Notes: a model not told the origin generated them from the letters alone. 47,910 nt of DNA from Plectonema radiosum NIES-515 (GCF_025753815.1 NZ_JAOWRF010000133.1:1-47910); one strand, 5' to 3'. Counted from the first letter of the stretch, positions 1 to 8,802 are shown. A program made the numbers and translations.

Positions 1-1039
1 CCAGCCATTCTAAAGTCCGGTTCCAAGCCCACCACGGGTCTGGGTCTTGTGCTTTTTGCTGTCCTTCTTTACTACTCAAATAGCCGATATGACCACCGTG
101 AGGAGTTAGTAACAAATCTATCATCGGATTTTCTTCACAAGCGGCTTCTAATTCTGGTACGATCGCTGGATGAAAAAATGGATCGTCTTGGGCGTATATA
201 ATTAAAGTTGGTTTTTCCAGCTTTGGCAGCAGTTGTAAAGCGCTGCTTGCTTTGTAATAAGCTTCAACGGTGGGAAAACCCAATCGCTGAATTACCAATT
301 CTTCATCAAAACCCCAAATACTGTTAGCGCGTTCAATCGCTTCTGGGTCAATGGTTCCGGGATGCAGATCGTGGATTCGCAATGCGAGTTTTTTTAAATT
401 GCCGGCGATACCAGCTTCAAAATATTTACCAACGGGTTGTCTAACTAAATAAGAAAGCGATCGCAAAGAATCCAAACTCGGACAAATTACCGCACCACCG
501 CCAATCTCACTTTCTGTTATTCCTAAATTCTTATTTCCTCTAGTTAATTCTACAGCGGCTTTGACCGCCCATAACGCCAATTGCCCTCCTAGGGAATATC
601 CCGTAAACCAAAACTTTCCAGGGCATCCCATAGCCTTAGCAGCCGCCGCTATGCGAACAAAATCTTCCCCCTCATACAAACCATCACTGGTCAAAGTCGG
701 CGATAATTCTGCTGTTTTGCCGTGTGCCCGCCAATCAAACAACACTACAGCGTATCCTTGAGCGTATGCTTTGCGTCCCAGCACTCTCAAAAACCATTCT
801 TTTTCTAACTCGCCTGTAATGCCGTAAGTACCAACAATCGTGCTATGAGCGTTTTTTGGTATAGCAACTAAGCCATAAATTGGTACACCTTGTCCACCTG
901 TAAATATTTTTTCTTCATAAGGTGGCTCAGGGTGTTGAGCAGTAGTTTGCCAATAACGTCTGCCCCACAAAGCGGCATATACGGTCATTGCGACACCGTT
1001 TTGCAAAATTCTAGGCGGATTGTAGGCAGCGTAACACAT
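1..1039 (-). CDS. alpha/beta hydrolase, YheT/COG0429-like (3' end outside window)
   Basis: My translation from an ATG at 1037-1039 stays open for 346 residues to the window edge, so the C-terminus is missing. The chain reads as an alpha/beta-hydrolase: strand beta3 and the oxyanion region around YGITGELEKEW (72-82), a FDWRAHGK segment (101-108), nucleophile elbow GYSLGG with Ser149, a late acid loop YAQDDPFFHP, and the catalytic His in TPHGGHIGY. This order and length match the YheT-like hydrolases (COG0429), whose substrates are poorly defined, often esters or lipids. It is transcribed divergently from the response regulator at 1175 across 135 bp. The family call is firm; the substrate is unknown. 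Confidence 0.82.
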   Translation of the reverse strand, partial: MCYAAYNPPRILQNGVAMTVYAALWGRRYWQTTAQHPEPPYEEKIFTGGQGVPIYGLVAIPKNAHSTIVGTYGITGELEKEWFLRVLGRKAYAQGYAVVLFDWRAHGKTAELSPTLTSDGLYEGEDFVRIAAAAKAMGCPGKFWFTGYSLGGQLALWAVKAAVELTRGNKNLGITESEIGGGAVICPSLDSLRSLSYLVRQPVGKYFEAGIAGNLKKLALRIHDLHPGTIDPEAIERANSIWGFDEELVIQRLGFPTVEAYYKASSALQLLPKLEKPTLIIYAQDDPFFHPAIVPELEAACEENPMIDLLLTPHGGHIGYLSSKEGQQKAQDPDPWWAWNRTLEWL

Positions 1040-1174
1040 AATATATAGATTTTAATGTACTTTAGTCTTAATGTTTATTTTAGATTTAAAATCTTTTTTA
1101 TAATCATTAAAGCAATCTTTGTATCTCCCAAAGATTCTTAATTATCCTTAACTAGTAGTAGTAAATTTTTCCGA

Positions 1175-1918
1175 ATGCCGAGGATTCTTGTCATAGACGA
1201 TGACCCAGCGATTTCCGAACTTGTAGCCGTCAACTTGGAAATGGCTGGCTACGATGTCAGCCAAGCTGAAGACGGCATCAAAGGTCAAGCGCTGGCTCTC
1301 CAGCTGCAACCAGACTTAATCATGCTCGATCTGATGTTGCCCAGAGTAGATGGATTTACCGTTTGCCAACGCCTGCGACGGGACGATCGCACCTCTGAAA
1401 TTCCCGTGTTGATGTTGACGGCTTTAAGCCAGACTCAGGATAAGGTAGAAGGCTTCAATGCCGGCGCGGATGACTACCTCACCAAGCCGTTTGAAGTTGA
1501 AGAAATGCTGGCGCGAGTACGAGCATTATTACGCCGTACTGACCGCATTCCCCAAGCTGCCAAACACAGCGAAATTCTCAATTATGGATCGTTGACCCTC
1601 GTTCCAGAAAGATTTGAGGCGATATGGTTCCAGGACACTGTGAAACTGACTCACCTGGAATTTGAGTTACTTCACTGTTTATTGCAACGTCACGGACAGA
1701 CAGTTTCTCCTAGCGAAATCCTTCGGGAAGTCTGGGGCTACGATCCAGATGATGACATTGAAACGATTCGAGTGCATATCCGCCATCTGAGAACTAAGCT
1801 AGAACCAGACCCCCGCCATCCGCGCTACATCAAGACCGTATATGGTGCGGGATACTGCCTTGAGTTACCCAGCGTTCCTCCATCCACTGAGAGTGCTTCC
1901 ACTTCACTAGTCGAGTAA
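1175..1918 (+). CDS. rpaA: OmpR-family response regulator, RpaA-like
   Basis: 247 residues. An N-terminal receiver domain has the acidic pocket D8-D10, phospho-acceptor D52 (IMLDLML), T82 and K104. It is followed by an OmpR/PhoB winged helix (about 138-235) with the [19 protein letters not shown] recognition segment. The sequence resembles RpaA (start [27 protein letters not shown] linker) rather than RpaB. In Synechococcus, RpaA is phosphorylated by SasA and drives circadian and dark-phase transcription; it was first described in phycobilisome-photosystem coupling. The gene looks monocistronic, with no kinase beside it. The sub-family name is from memory of the sequence, so rpaA is likely but not proven. 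Confidence 0.85.
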   Translation: MPRILVIDDDPAISELVAVNLEMAGYDVSQAEDGIKGQALALQLQPDLIMLDLMLPRVDGFTVCQRLRRDDRTSEIPVLMLTALSQTQDKVEGFNAGADDYLTKPFEVEEMLARVRALLRRTDRIPQAAKHSEILNYGSLTLVPERFEAIWFQDTVKLTHLEFELLHCLLQRHGQTVSPSEILREVWGYDPDDDIETIRVHIRHLRTKLEPDPRHPRYIKTVYGAGYCLELPSVPPSTESASTSLVE

Positions 1919-2180
1919 AATAACTCTCAATTGGGTCAGTTTAACTAATTCCGCGAAATTCCCCATCCCTCTTTAGTGGTGTGTATGGTGCTTCGGGTCA
2001 AAAACGAAACGCACATCACGCCACATTTTTACACAGCAGAAACACAGAGGAGGGGTAGTTGAGTTTTTGACAATCTTTCCGGAATTAGTGCTACCCAGGC
2101 AGGGCTTGAAAAAATGTGTAATGGCTTTTTTAAATAGTCGTAAAGCTCCCGGAATTGATCGTGGGTAGTTTAAGACATAA
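1919..2180. other. intergenic stretch, no gene seen
   Basis: Lies between two genes that converge. Short open frames here lack ribosome-binding sites and protein-like composition. It contains fragments such as cacagcagaaacacagagg, a kind of low-information spacer seen repeatedly in Nostocales. I see no promoter or RNA gene that I can support. Confidence 0.4.
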
Positions 2181-2219
2181 ATTGGCACTCTCTTGTGAAA
2201 AAATTCAGAGAGTGCCAAT
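2181..2219 (-). terminator. strong hairpin downstream of the PEP-CTERM gene
   Basis: Perfect 12-bp inverted repeat ATTGGCACTCTC / GAGAGTGCCAAT (2181-2192 and 2208-2219) with a 15-nt loop. It starts 33 bp past the stop of the minus-strand gene at 2252. Read on the minus strand it is followed by TTTATGTC, only moderately U-rich. It lies between convergent genes, so it could also stop rpaA transcription from the other side. Confidence 0.55.
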
Positions 2220-2251
2220 CTTGCCTTGTGTATTTAATTTTCCCCAAAAAT

Positions 2252-2980
2252 TTAGCCATTCGCGGATTTCCGACGGGAAATCAAGTAGATGCTTAAAAGG
2301 GACAAACCAGCAACAGTCGCAGGTTCGGGAATCGTTTTTGTATCTGATGGAACCTCAGTGATTTTAGCGAAAATGCCTGCTGTGGTTTTTTCTCCTTCAA
2401 GAACTCGAAACTCGCTGACATCAGTAGTGCTTCCCTTTTCTCTGAAGCCAGTTAGCGAGAGTGCATATTTCTTGCCAGCAAAGGTAAAATTGCGATTGCC
2501 AAAGTTTTTACCCACATAAACGAAATCTGCGTTGTCCGCAGGATTCGGTGAATCGTTGGGTGTATTGACTAACTGAAAGCCGAAGTTAAAAACTTCACTC
2601 ACATTAACGCGATCGCCGAATGATACATGGAGATTTAAAGGTACGAAATCAACGCTTGTATTTGGGGTAACTGCTCCATTAAAGTAGGCTAAATTACCTA
2701 TCTTAAATAAAGATCCAATTTCACTAGAAAATGAATCTCCATTAAAGGTAAGTTGATTGGGACCCGTGCCAAAGTCATCAGGATCTCCCCAGCTAAATGA
2801 ATTAGTTCCCACACCCGAATAAACGGGATTAGTATTTATGCTCCCTGGAGTAGGTTCTCCCCACGCACCACTCGATTGACCTGAAAAAGTTAGAGCTTGA
2901 GCTTGACTGGAGAAACCAAGTGCTGTTAAAGCAGTAACAGCAGCAGACAAACTAGTAACAAAAACTAAACTTAGTTTCAT
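2252..2980 (-). CDS. secreted PEP-CTERM sorting-signal protein
   Basis: 242 residues. It has an N-terminal signal peptide (MKLSLVFVTSLSAAV..., likely cut after SQAQA near residue 28). The body is rich in Gly, Asn, Ser and Phe and looks beta-rich. The C-terminus is a classic tripartite sorting signal: IPEPAT motif, about 15 hydrophobic residues, then SRRKSANG. Such proteins are exported and processed by exosortase, and usually relate to extracellular matrix or polysaccharide. The early FSGQSSGAWGEP motif recalls choice-of-anchor K domain proteins, a tentative call. No exosortase gene is in the window. A hairpin covers its Shine-Dalgarno sequence (see 2992-3009). Confidence 0.85.
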   Translation of the reverse strand: MKLSLVFVTSLSAAVTALTALGFSSQAQALTFSGQSSGAWGEPTPGSINTNPVYSGVGTNSFSWGDPDDFGTGPNQLTFNGDSFSSEIGSLFKIGNLAYFNGAVTPNTSVDFVPLNLHVSFGDRVNVSEVFNFGFQLVNTPNDSPNPADNADFVYVGKNFGNRNFTFAGKKYALSLTGFREKGSTTDVSEFRVLEGEKTTAGIFAKITEVPSDTKTIPEPATVAGLSLLSIYLISRRKSANG

Positions 2981-2991
2981 AGTTAGGCTAC

Positions 2992-3009
2992 AACTCCTAT
3001 TCAGGAGTT
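2992..3009 (-). promoter_or_regulatory. hairpin covering the Shine-Dalgarno of the PEP-CTERM gene
   Basis: On the minus strand the leader reads AACTCCT-GAAT-AGGAGTT, a perfect 7-bp stem with a 4-nt loop. The 3' arm holds the only SD-like sequence (AGGAG), 13 nt before the ATG. When folded it should hide the ribosome site, so translation may depend on temperature, a ligand or a protein. The function is inferred from the sequence only. Confidence 0.4.
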
Positions 3010-3667
3010 CGTCTCAAGTAGGCGACCCGTCCACAGTAGTAAATATACGGAACACATGCCAAGCTATTCTTCTCATTTTCATGAAATCTTTATATTCAAT
3101 TCGTAATTTCTTTTTAAAGCAGTTTATTTTCTAAACAGCTTTTGATCAGAGGCAGCTTTGCAGCAATGCTTGGGAAAAGGTACAAACCGAGTGGAATTGT
3201 CGGCGAAACCTCTGTGCTCCTTTTAACACGCTCATTTGTGGTTCCACCCGCAAGTGGCGTGGTTTTTCTCTCCTGCTAAAAGCTCCCTGTTTCCCTGCTT
3301 TTTCACGATCTCAACCGAAAGTTTTCACTTTTTTTGATGCGTGTATTAGTCTAAATTGATTCGTAGATGCTTGGTAGACTGCTCTGCTACCGGAACTACT
3401 GAAAATATTGGTCGGTAGACTGCTCAGTTTTTCTGAAATAATCACTTGATAGAAGTATCTTACTTATTAGCAAACATACTTAGATTTTCTCTACGTATGT
3501 AAGTTTATGTTTTTATTATAACAAACAATTTGTCATTTATTGTGGCGATTACTTATACCGTCAGAGAATAATAGACATCGAATAGGGACAGGGGGGCAGG
3601 GGGAGTGGGGGACTCCTTGAAGACAAGGAGAATAATTCTTCTTTCCCCCATGCCAAGAACTCTCCCT
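3010..3667. other. long intergenic region with direct repeats and a G-rich run
   Basis: No credible gene. It holds two copies of GGTAGACTGCTC (3373-3384 and 3414-3425) 41 bp apart, each followed within about 25 bp by an ACTGAAA- or CTGAAA-type tail, suggesting a small duplication. Near 3588-3612 is a G-rich low-complexity run, and a 7-bp hairpin CTCCTTG-AAGA-CAAGGAG lies at 3613-3630 downstream of chlP. The reading frame at 3553-3777 is antisense overlap of the chlP end and is not a gene. Confidence 0.4.
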
Positions 3668-4888
3668 TTAGGGCGCGAGGGCGTTACCACGAAGTAGGCT
3701 AGCAATAGTCTTGGCGGTAATTTTGAGTTGAGTGATCGGGTTGGCTGGAACAACCGTTTTATACAGATAGCTATCAAAAGTTAGCCGCTGCACGTCCATG
3801 TCACCGCACATTTCTACAAATGCTTCGCGGGTAGCATCGGAACGATAAAAGACATTTTGCAGGATGTCCAACACCTTGTAGGTGAGTCCATATTTTTTGT
3901 CCCAACGCTTCAGATAAACTTTAAGATCGGCTTCCGTGGGAATACGGACACCGCCGTTGGACATTTCTACAATTGTTTCGGCACACATCCGCCCAGATTT
4001 TGCGGCAAAGTAAATGCCTTCACCAGAGGACTTGGTAACGTAACCAGCAGCATCACCTATTAAAGCGATGCGACCGACAACGCGACGAGGACGGGGATGT
4101 TCGGGAATCGGGTGTGCTTCGACTTTGATAATTTGACCGCCGGCGAGTTTTTGGGCAGCGCGAGCGCGGATACCAGCCTGTAATTGTTTGATGCTGGCTT
4201 TGTGAACCTGCATTGTGCCGGTTCCGACGGCTACGTGGTCGTATTTGGGGAAAACCCAGGCGTAAAAGTCGGTAGAAACGTCATCGCCGACGTACATTTC
4301 GGCAAGGTCGTTGTAATATGCCATTTTGTCGTCGGGTAGACGAATGCGCTCTTGGAAAGCGATCGCATAATTATAATCCCCGGCATCCATTTCTTTGGCG
4401 ATGCGGGAATTTGCTCCATCTGCGCCAATAATTAAATCGACTTTGAGGGTTTTGGCAATACCCTGTGCGCCGCTTTCGGTATGGTCAACATAATGGATGG
4501 TATACGGGTCTGTATTGTTTATAGGAAAATCGAGTTTATGAACAGTGGCATTAATTAAATTTGCGCCGAGTTTTGCCGCGCGATCGCGCAAGAAGCCATC
4601 CAGCACTTCGCGACGGCACATTCCTATATATTCGTCTTCATTTACTAGATTGATATCAACCTCACGGTTCGAGGGCGAAATCATTTTCATTTTCCGCACT
4701 CGGCGATCGATAATCTCTGGAGGCAAATCAAACTCATTCACCATGCACAGGGGAATTGCACCGCCACAAGGCTTGGCATTGTCTAGCTTGCGCTCAAATA
4801 GGTAAGTTTCAATTCCAGCTTTCGCCAAGGTTTCGGCGGCACAAGAACCAGCTGGACCTGACCCAACAACAGCAACCCTTAGTGTCAA
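3668..4888 (-). CDS. chlP: geranylgeranyl diphosphate/chlorophyll reductase ChlP
   Basis: 406 residues. It reduces the geranylgeranyl chain to phytyl for chlorophyll a, phylloquinone and tocopherol synthesis, and is membrane-associated and NADPH-dependent. The FAD-binding Rossmann motif is GSGPAG (9-14), followed by the family hallmark KPCGGAIP (about 39-46), a second FAD motif ALIGDAAGYV, and the C-terminal KVLDILQNVFYRSD stretch. The length matches cyanobacterial ChlP. The start is a TTG (4886-4888): no ATG fits the conserved MTLRVAVVGSGP N-terminus, and GGGAG sits 7 nt upstream of the TTG, supporting this rare start. Monocistronic. Confidence 0.95.
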   Translation of the reverse strand: MTLRVAVVGSGPAGSCAAETLAKAGIETYLFERKLDNAKPCGGAIPLCMVNEFDLPPEIIDRRVRKMKMISPSNREVDINLVNEDEYIGMCRREVLDGFLRDRAAKLGANLINATVHKLDFPINNTDPYTIHYVDHTESGAQGIAKTLKVDLIIGADGANSRIAKEMDAGDYNYAIAFQERIRLPDDKMAYYNDLAEMYVGDDVSTDFYAWVFPKYDHVAVGTGTMQVHKASIKQLQAGIRARAAQKLAGGQIIKVEAHPIPEHPRPRRVVGRIALIGDAAGYVTKSSGEGIYFAAKSGRMCAETIVEMSNGGVRIPTEADLKVYLKRWDKKYGLTYKVLDILQNVFYRSDATREAFVEMCGDMDVQRLTFDSYLYKTVVPANPITQLKITAKTIASLLRGNALAP

Positions 4889-5100
4889 AGGTCTTCTCCC
4901 AATTTTGACATTTACCGAAAGTATACTACCATGTACTTTTGGCTGTTTTGTCTTTCTGGCTTACCCAAAAGCGTGAAATGCAACATTCCTTAATTTTTCG
5001 CTACAAAAGCCAAAACGCACACAGCCCTAATATGACTGGCTTACCATTGATGATTAAATAATCAAAAACCTGGGGAAGCGGTCAAACTTTACCCAGGTTC

Positions 5101-5227
5101 TATAGGAATCCGATTTGATTTCTGAATCACTCGTAGAGGTAAGGGACTAGGGACTGGGGACTGGGGACTGGGAAGAAGGAATAAAGGTGTACTGAGTTTT
5201 GTTCAAAAATCAAATATGAGTCCTATA
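5101..5227. repeat. MITE-like element, TATAGGA-ended, enclosing heptamer repeats
   Basis: 127-bp element bounded by imperfect terminal inverted repeats: TATAGGAATCCGATTTGATT on the left and, reverse-complemented, TATAGGACTCATATTTGATT on the right. Its interior holds GGGGACT heptamers in tandem (about 5143-5172). It has no coding capacity, so any mobility would need a transposase in trans. Confidence 0.6.
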
Positions 5228-5302
5228 TTGGTTACTTTTTTATGTGGAAGGTAGAAGAAAGAAATATAAGTCAATACCGTTGGTGTTAAGCCCCAAATCC
5301 TC

Positions 5303-5331
5303 GTAGAGACGTAGCTAGCTTACGTCTCTAC
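5303..5331. repeat. copy of the GTAGAGACGT palindrome
   Basis: 11-bp inverted repeat GTAGAGACGTA / TACGTCTCTAC around a 7-nt loop. One of 12 related palindromes in this window (others near 5962, 8858, 10240, 10649, 19517, 32260, 32423, 32558, 36547, 42970 and 46036). It lies downstream of the minus-strand gene at 5369, so it could act as a transcript-end hairpin. Confidence 0.7.
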
Positions 5332-5368
5332 AGCAGACTATTTTTTACCAACAATTCCTTATTAAAAG

Positions 5369-5818
5369 TTAGCTCTTTTCAAAGTCAGACTTTAGTCCTT
5401 CTAAAACTTGCGTGGTCAGAGTTGGGTCAGTTATAAACCCAAGTTCTTTCCTTTCACCGGATTTAAAAACAGTAACCGCAGTAGCAGGTGGAAATTTTAG
5501 TAGATTAGGAATCCCATAAGAGATTTCTAAGCCATCTTCCCAGTAGCCTATAGCAATTTTGTATTTATCATCAAAAACCTTTTCAGCTTTTGATTTTAAA
5601 TCTTCTAAGGAAGTCTTAAAAATTTCAAGTGTATATTTTGATACTAAAATTAAAACCACAGGTTTGTCAGATTGCAGTACTTCCGTTTTAGCATTTTCCT
5701 GATTAAGAATTACCGAATTAGCAGCGATCGCTGGAGATGTCAAAAGCATCAAGCTACTTACAACCATCACCAAAAACATTGATATCAGTCGTTTTCCGAT
5801 TCCAGTAATACCTTTCAT
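5369..5818 (-). CDS. exported thioredoxin-fold protein lacking the CxxC motif
   Basis: 149 residues from the ATG at 5818; a GTG three codons upstream at 5827 is an alternative. A signal peptide is clear: basic start, hydrophobic core FLVMVVSSLMLLTS, cleavage site AIA-AN. The mature part follows the thioredoxin pattern: a strand KPVVLILVSKY where a thioredoxin would have its WCGPC site, a central helix, YKIAIGYWEDG, a cis-proline-like FPPATAVTVFKSGE segment, and a last helix LTTQVLEGLKSDFEK. The catalytic cysteines are absent, and I see no cysteine at all in the mature protein, so it is not a redox enzyme. It may be a periplasmic or lumenal chaperone or binding protein. Fold moderately sure; role unknown. 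Confidence 0.6.
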   Translation of the reverse strand: MKGITGIGKRLISMFLVMVVSSLMLLTSPAIAANSVILNQENAKTEVLQSDKPVVLILVSKYTLEIFKTSLEDLKSKAEKVFDDKYKIAIGYWEDGLEISYGIPNLLKFPPATAVTVFKSGERKELGFITDPTLTTQVLEGLKSDFEKS

Positions 5819-5940
5819 GATTTTCACAATATTAATTTGTCATAAGTAACTTAACACCTATGATAAAGTGACACAACGACAGATAAGACACTTAAGCAGA
5901 AAGAAATTTCTAGAAGGACAATTAAGACACTTTAGCCCAA

Positions 5941-6032
5941 TAGACATCTGATATAAAAGACGTAGAGACGTAGCATTGCTACGTCTCTACAGGGGTTTCG
6001 GGCAATGTATAATTAATTTCCAAAGATGTCTA
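5941..6032. repeat. MITE-like element with TAGACATCT ends and palindromic core
   Basis: Ends TAGACATCT...AGATGTCTA frame a near-perfect palindrome GTAGAGACGTAGCATTGCTACGTCTCTAC-type core at 5962-5990 (14 bp each arm around one base). Sister copies: about 8836-8927 and 42925-43018. Sits downstream of the pentapeptide gene and upstream of the thioredoxin-like gene. Confidence 0.65.
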
Positions 6033-6049
6033 CTGAATATCAAATTTCA

Positions 6050-6274
6050 TCAATTTTGATTTTCATCCAAAATGGTTCCTTCCAGATTTGCTCCTTCCAA
6101 GTTTGCCCCATTCAAGTTTGCCCCATTCAAATCGGCTTGACTCAAATTTGTTTGACTCAAATCTGCAACAGTTAAATCAGCTCCTGTCAAATCAGCTTGA
6201 TCGAGATTTGCTGCGCTCAGGTTTGCCTCGCTCAAATCTGCGTCACTTAAAGTATTTCCGAACTGGAGAAGCAT
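6050..6274 (-). CDS. small pentapeptide-repeat protein
   Basis: 74 residues. From residue 9 onward it is almost entirely A(D/N)LXX pentapeptides, about 11 of them (for example ADLSEANLSAANLDQADL), ending GTILDENQN. Such repeats fold as a right-handed quadrilateral beta-helix and are very common in cyanobacteria, with mostly unknown roles. An in-frame TAA lies four codons before the ATG, so the frame cannot extend upstream. It may be the surviving 3' part of a longer gene, because only one short helix would form and the SD is weak. Confidence 0.7.
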   Translation of the reverse strand: MLLQFGNTLSDADLSEANLSAANLDQADLTGADLTVADLSQTNLSQADLNGANLNGANLEGANLEGTILDENQN

Positions 6275-6459
6275 TCGGAAGTTTTAACCGCAACTAGTCG
6301 ATTAGGGGCTATTCACCAATTAATTGGATATTTGTCTATCCAATCTCCGTTTCTTTAGAACCGAGAAGGTGAATGGCTTTTCTCCGTAAGGCTTTTGCTA
6401 TATCTATTAATCCATAAATAAATCAGAAATACCCCTACCCTACGATAGTTATTTTTCAA

Positions 6460-7029
6460 TTAACGCATTGGTGTGGGAACCCATTTCTGGAAACCTTCTA
6501 AATGAATCCAATAAGCGTTGTAGCCAATAAATCCCCAAATTAAACCGGCTAATATCAGCACAGCTACACCAATTAATCGCAAAGTTCGATTTTTCCAATA
6601 GAGTGTTGGCGCGGCACAGATGCCGCCCAACCCTGTTAAAATAAAGCCGATGCCTGATATGAGTGGTTGTTTTGTTAGCCCCAGGCTGATAATGCGTGAA
6701 CCGATGACGATCGCTACTAAACCAACAAAAAAAGCGTAAATGCCTATTGTTAATAATTCCCATCCTTGGGAAAGAGCGATCGCACTTGCCATGAACAACG
6801 CACCAAATAAAACGGTAGTTTCACCAAAAGCTATATTAAAGCTACCAATTACGGGCCAAGTCAAGATCATGTGCAAACCAGTGGTCAGAGCGATCGCACC
6901 CACAATCCCAAAACCGGGAATCCACTGTTTCTGACGAGGGTTATCTATCCCCTCATACAGATAGTAAGCCAGTAAAAACAACCCGGCTACCATGTTGATC
7001 AGCATTAGCGTGATGTAATCGATAAACAC
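6460..7029 (-). CDS. DUF981-like integral membrane protein
   Basis: 189 residues with about six hydrophobic segments (near 5-25, 38-58, 70-88, 93-113, 122-140, 150-172) and conserved-looking polar motifs GLHMILTWPV, NIAFGET and YNAYWIHLEGF. The pattern matches my memory of DUF981 (PF06168), a membrane family of unknown function. The start is a GTG preceded by a very strong SD, GGAGGTG, 4 nt away, which decides the start. No partner gene is adjacent in the same direction within 280 bp. Function not assignable. Confidence 0.6.
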   Translation of the reverse strand: MFIDYITLMLINMVAGLFLLAYYLYEGIDNPRQKQWIPGFGIVGAIALTTGLHMILTWPVIGSFNIAFGETTVLFGALFMASAIALSQGWELLTIGIYAFFVGLVAIVIGSRIISLGLTKQPLISGIGFILTGLGGICAAPTLYWKNRTLRLIGVAVLILAGLIWGFIGYNAYWIHLEGFQKWVPTPMR

Positions 7030-7314
7030 AATTCACCTCCGCGTGTTTACACATAATAATTTATTGCTTTTTACTTAGCTTTAACTTTGTTTTGATGGAT
7101 AAAAGCATTGCTCGACCTCAACACTGTATTTCTTCTTTGTCTAAGTCTGTTAGATATCGCTTTGTGAATTTATTTTCAAATCAATTAAAAATGCTTCACT
7201 AACCCGTCTTTTTAAAACTTTGGTGAATTTATTGATTTCCACATCTATCCAATGGCATGTATTTTACTACATCTTTGGTATGACTTTTAATTATAACTAC
7301 TTAAAAATTTTTTG

Positions 7315-7695
7315 TTACGCACTTACTTTATTACCTTTCTTCCCCCATTTGGATCTAACTTTCTTATGATAAACACCCCACTCTTGAATACCCCGTTGCT
7401 GAAGAATCGCTTTCGCATCGTCTATTTCATCCTTGACATTTTCTAATACAAGTAAAAAATTACCCTCGAACAATTGAGATTTATAAAATTTGGCTCTTTC
7501 TTTAGGGATACCCCTTTTTGCTAAAGCACTACTGATACTGTCTTCTTCACCCATTGCGCTTTTAATCCAGGCATTAGTCAAAAGCGATACTTTCTCTAAA
7601 GAATAACCTGCGTTTTTCAGTTCACCAAGGGCAGCTTCGACATCTTGACGAATTGAGAATATACCCACAGCGTATTTGCATGTTGTGAAAACCAT
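7315..7695 (-). CDS. YflT/GSP17M-like general stress domain protein
   Basis: 126 residues. The N-terminal 35 residues (AVGIFSIRQDVEAALGEL, NAGYSLEKVSLLTN) match the general stress protein 17M/YflT-like domain, an alternating beta-alpha fold that begins with an aspartate-kinase-like strand. The middle carries GNFLLVLENVKDEIDDAKAIL, a second beta-alpha unit. The tail is very basic (KKVRSKWGKKGNK), which could bind nucleic acid or membrane. The start ATG has GGAG about 12 nt upstream. Several cyanobacteria carry such genes; I would expect stress induction, but no regulatory site is visible. Confidence 0.6.
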   Translation of the reverse strand: MVFTTCKYAVGIFSIRQDVEAALGELKNAGYSLEKVSLLTNAWIKSAMGEEDSISSALAKRGIPKERAKFYKSQLFEGNFLLVLENVKDEIDDAKAILQQRGIQEWGVYHKKVRSKWGKKGNKVSA

Positions 7696-8052
7696 TTTTA
7701 CTTATACTCCTTTTAACTAGATTTAATTTAAGCTATGTTGACATATTTTTTCATCAGTCATAAGTATAGCTTTAAAGTATTGATATTTCGTACTAATTCT
7801 TGAATTAACTGTTACTTAACATGACGATTTTCAAATTTATTTAAGTCAGCAAAATATCACATATCAAATAATTTCGGAAAAATATGTCAAGGTATCGTGA
7901 TAATCTCCAAAAAAGTGCCAAATTTCTCATTATTCATAGTCACAATCTTTCCAGATTTGAGTTTTGAAACTAATATCTATAAGGTAATGGGTATAATTCT
8001 CCCTTGTCCCCTTGTCCCCTTGTCTTTATTACCCATTCCCAAGGAGGTATTT
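7696..8052. other. intergenic region with tandem CCCCTTGT and hairpin before SDR
   Basis: AT-rich divergent promoter region. Near the SDR gene it holds about three CCCCTTGT octamers (8003-8026) enclosed by an 8-bp inverted repeat AATGGGTA (7986-7993) / TACCCATT (8030-8037), immediately before the SD AAGGAGG at 8041. The upstream in-frame extension of the SDR through this repeat is judged non-coding. Confidence 0.45.
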
Positions 8053-8802
8053 ATGGCAGGTAAATTAGACTCTAAAGTAGCAATTATCACCGGAGCTTCA
8101 TCTGGGATTGGTGAAGCCACAGCGATCGCACTCTTCGCAGAAGGGGCAAAGGTGGCGATCGCCGCGAGACGTGGAGTTCTCTTAGATGAGTTGGCACAAC
8201 GCATAGAAGCTAGTGGTGGTGAGGCTTTGCCAATTGTTGCGGATTTGACAGACGAAACTCAAGCAAAGAATTTGGTGCAAAAGGTACATGCTCACTATGG
8301 TCGCGTAGATATACTGATAAATAATGCAGGCTTGGCATTAGCTGGTGATATTGATGGTGCGGATACCTCAGATTGGCGACGGATGATAGACATTAACCTT
8401 TTGGGAGTGCTTTATGTGACTCATGCTACTATACCAATATTTAAAGCACAAAAAGCGGGGCATATCGTCAATATCTCCTCAGTGGCGGGTAGAACAGCGC
8501 GGGCGGGCATCGGTGTTTATAATTTGACAAAATGGGGTATCAACGGTTTCTCAGAAGCATTACGGCAAGAAGTGTATAAAGACAACATCCGCGTTACGAT
8601 TATTGAACCTGGGATGGTAGACACCGAAATAGATAGTCATATAACTGATGCGATCGCTAAACAGCGTACCATAGAAAGGCGCAACTCTATCACACCACTG
8701 CAAAGCGAAGACGTTGCGGGGGCAATTGTTTACGCAGTCACTCAACCGCAGCACGTTAACGTCAACGAAATCCTCATTCGATCAACTGAACAAGGATGGT
8801 AA
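8053..8802 (+). CDS. short-chain dehydrogenase/reductase (classical SDR)
   Basis: 249 residues from ATG 8053, chosen because a perfect SD (AAGGAGG) ends 5 nt before it and because upstream codons are repeat-derived. Cofactor motif TGASSGIG (13-20), R39/R40 after beta2 (suggesting NADP(H)), NNAG (90-93), catalytic S143, Y156 and K160 (YNLTK), then the EPGMVDTEI segment after beta6. It resembles the YdfG-like group that oxidises 3-hydroxy acids or alcohols, but the substrate cannot be read from sequence. It stands alone, with hisC 179 bp downstream and a MITE between them. Confidence 0.9.
   Translation: MAGKLDSKVAIITGASSGIGEATAIALFAEGAKVAIAARRGVLLDELAQRIEASGGEALPIVADLTDETQAKNLVQKVHAHYGRVDILINNAGLALAGDIDGADTSDWRRMIDINLLGVLYVTHATIPIFKAQKAGHIVNISSVAGRTARAGIGVYNLTKWGINGFSEALRQEVYKDNIRVTIIEPGMVDTEIDSHITDAIAKQRTIERRNSITPLQSEDVAGAIVYAVTQPQHVNVNEILIRSTEQGW

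Noticed and set aside
3130-3330. Possible small RNA in the PEP-CTERM/chlP gap
   Set aside because: Only 4-bp stems were found, with no conserved sRNA motif that I recognise.
7897-8052. 52-residue N-terminal extension of the SDR
   Set aside because: The codons come from an octamer repeat and hairpin, and a perfect SD serves the ATG at 8053.
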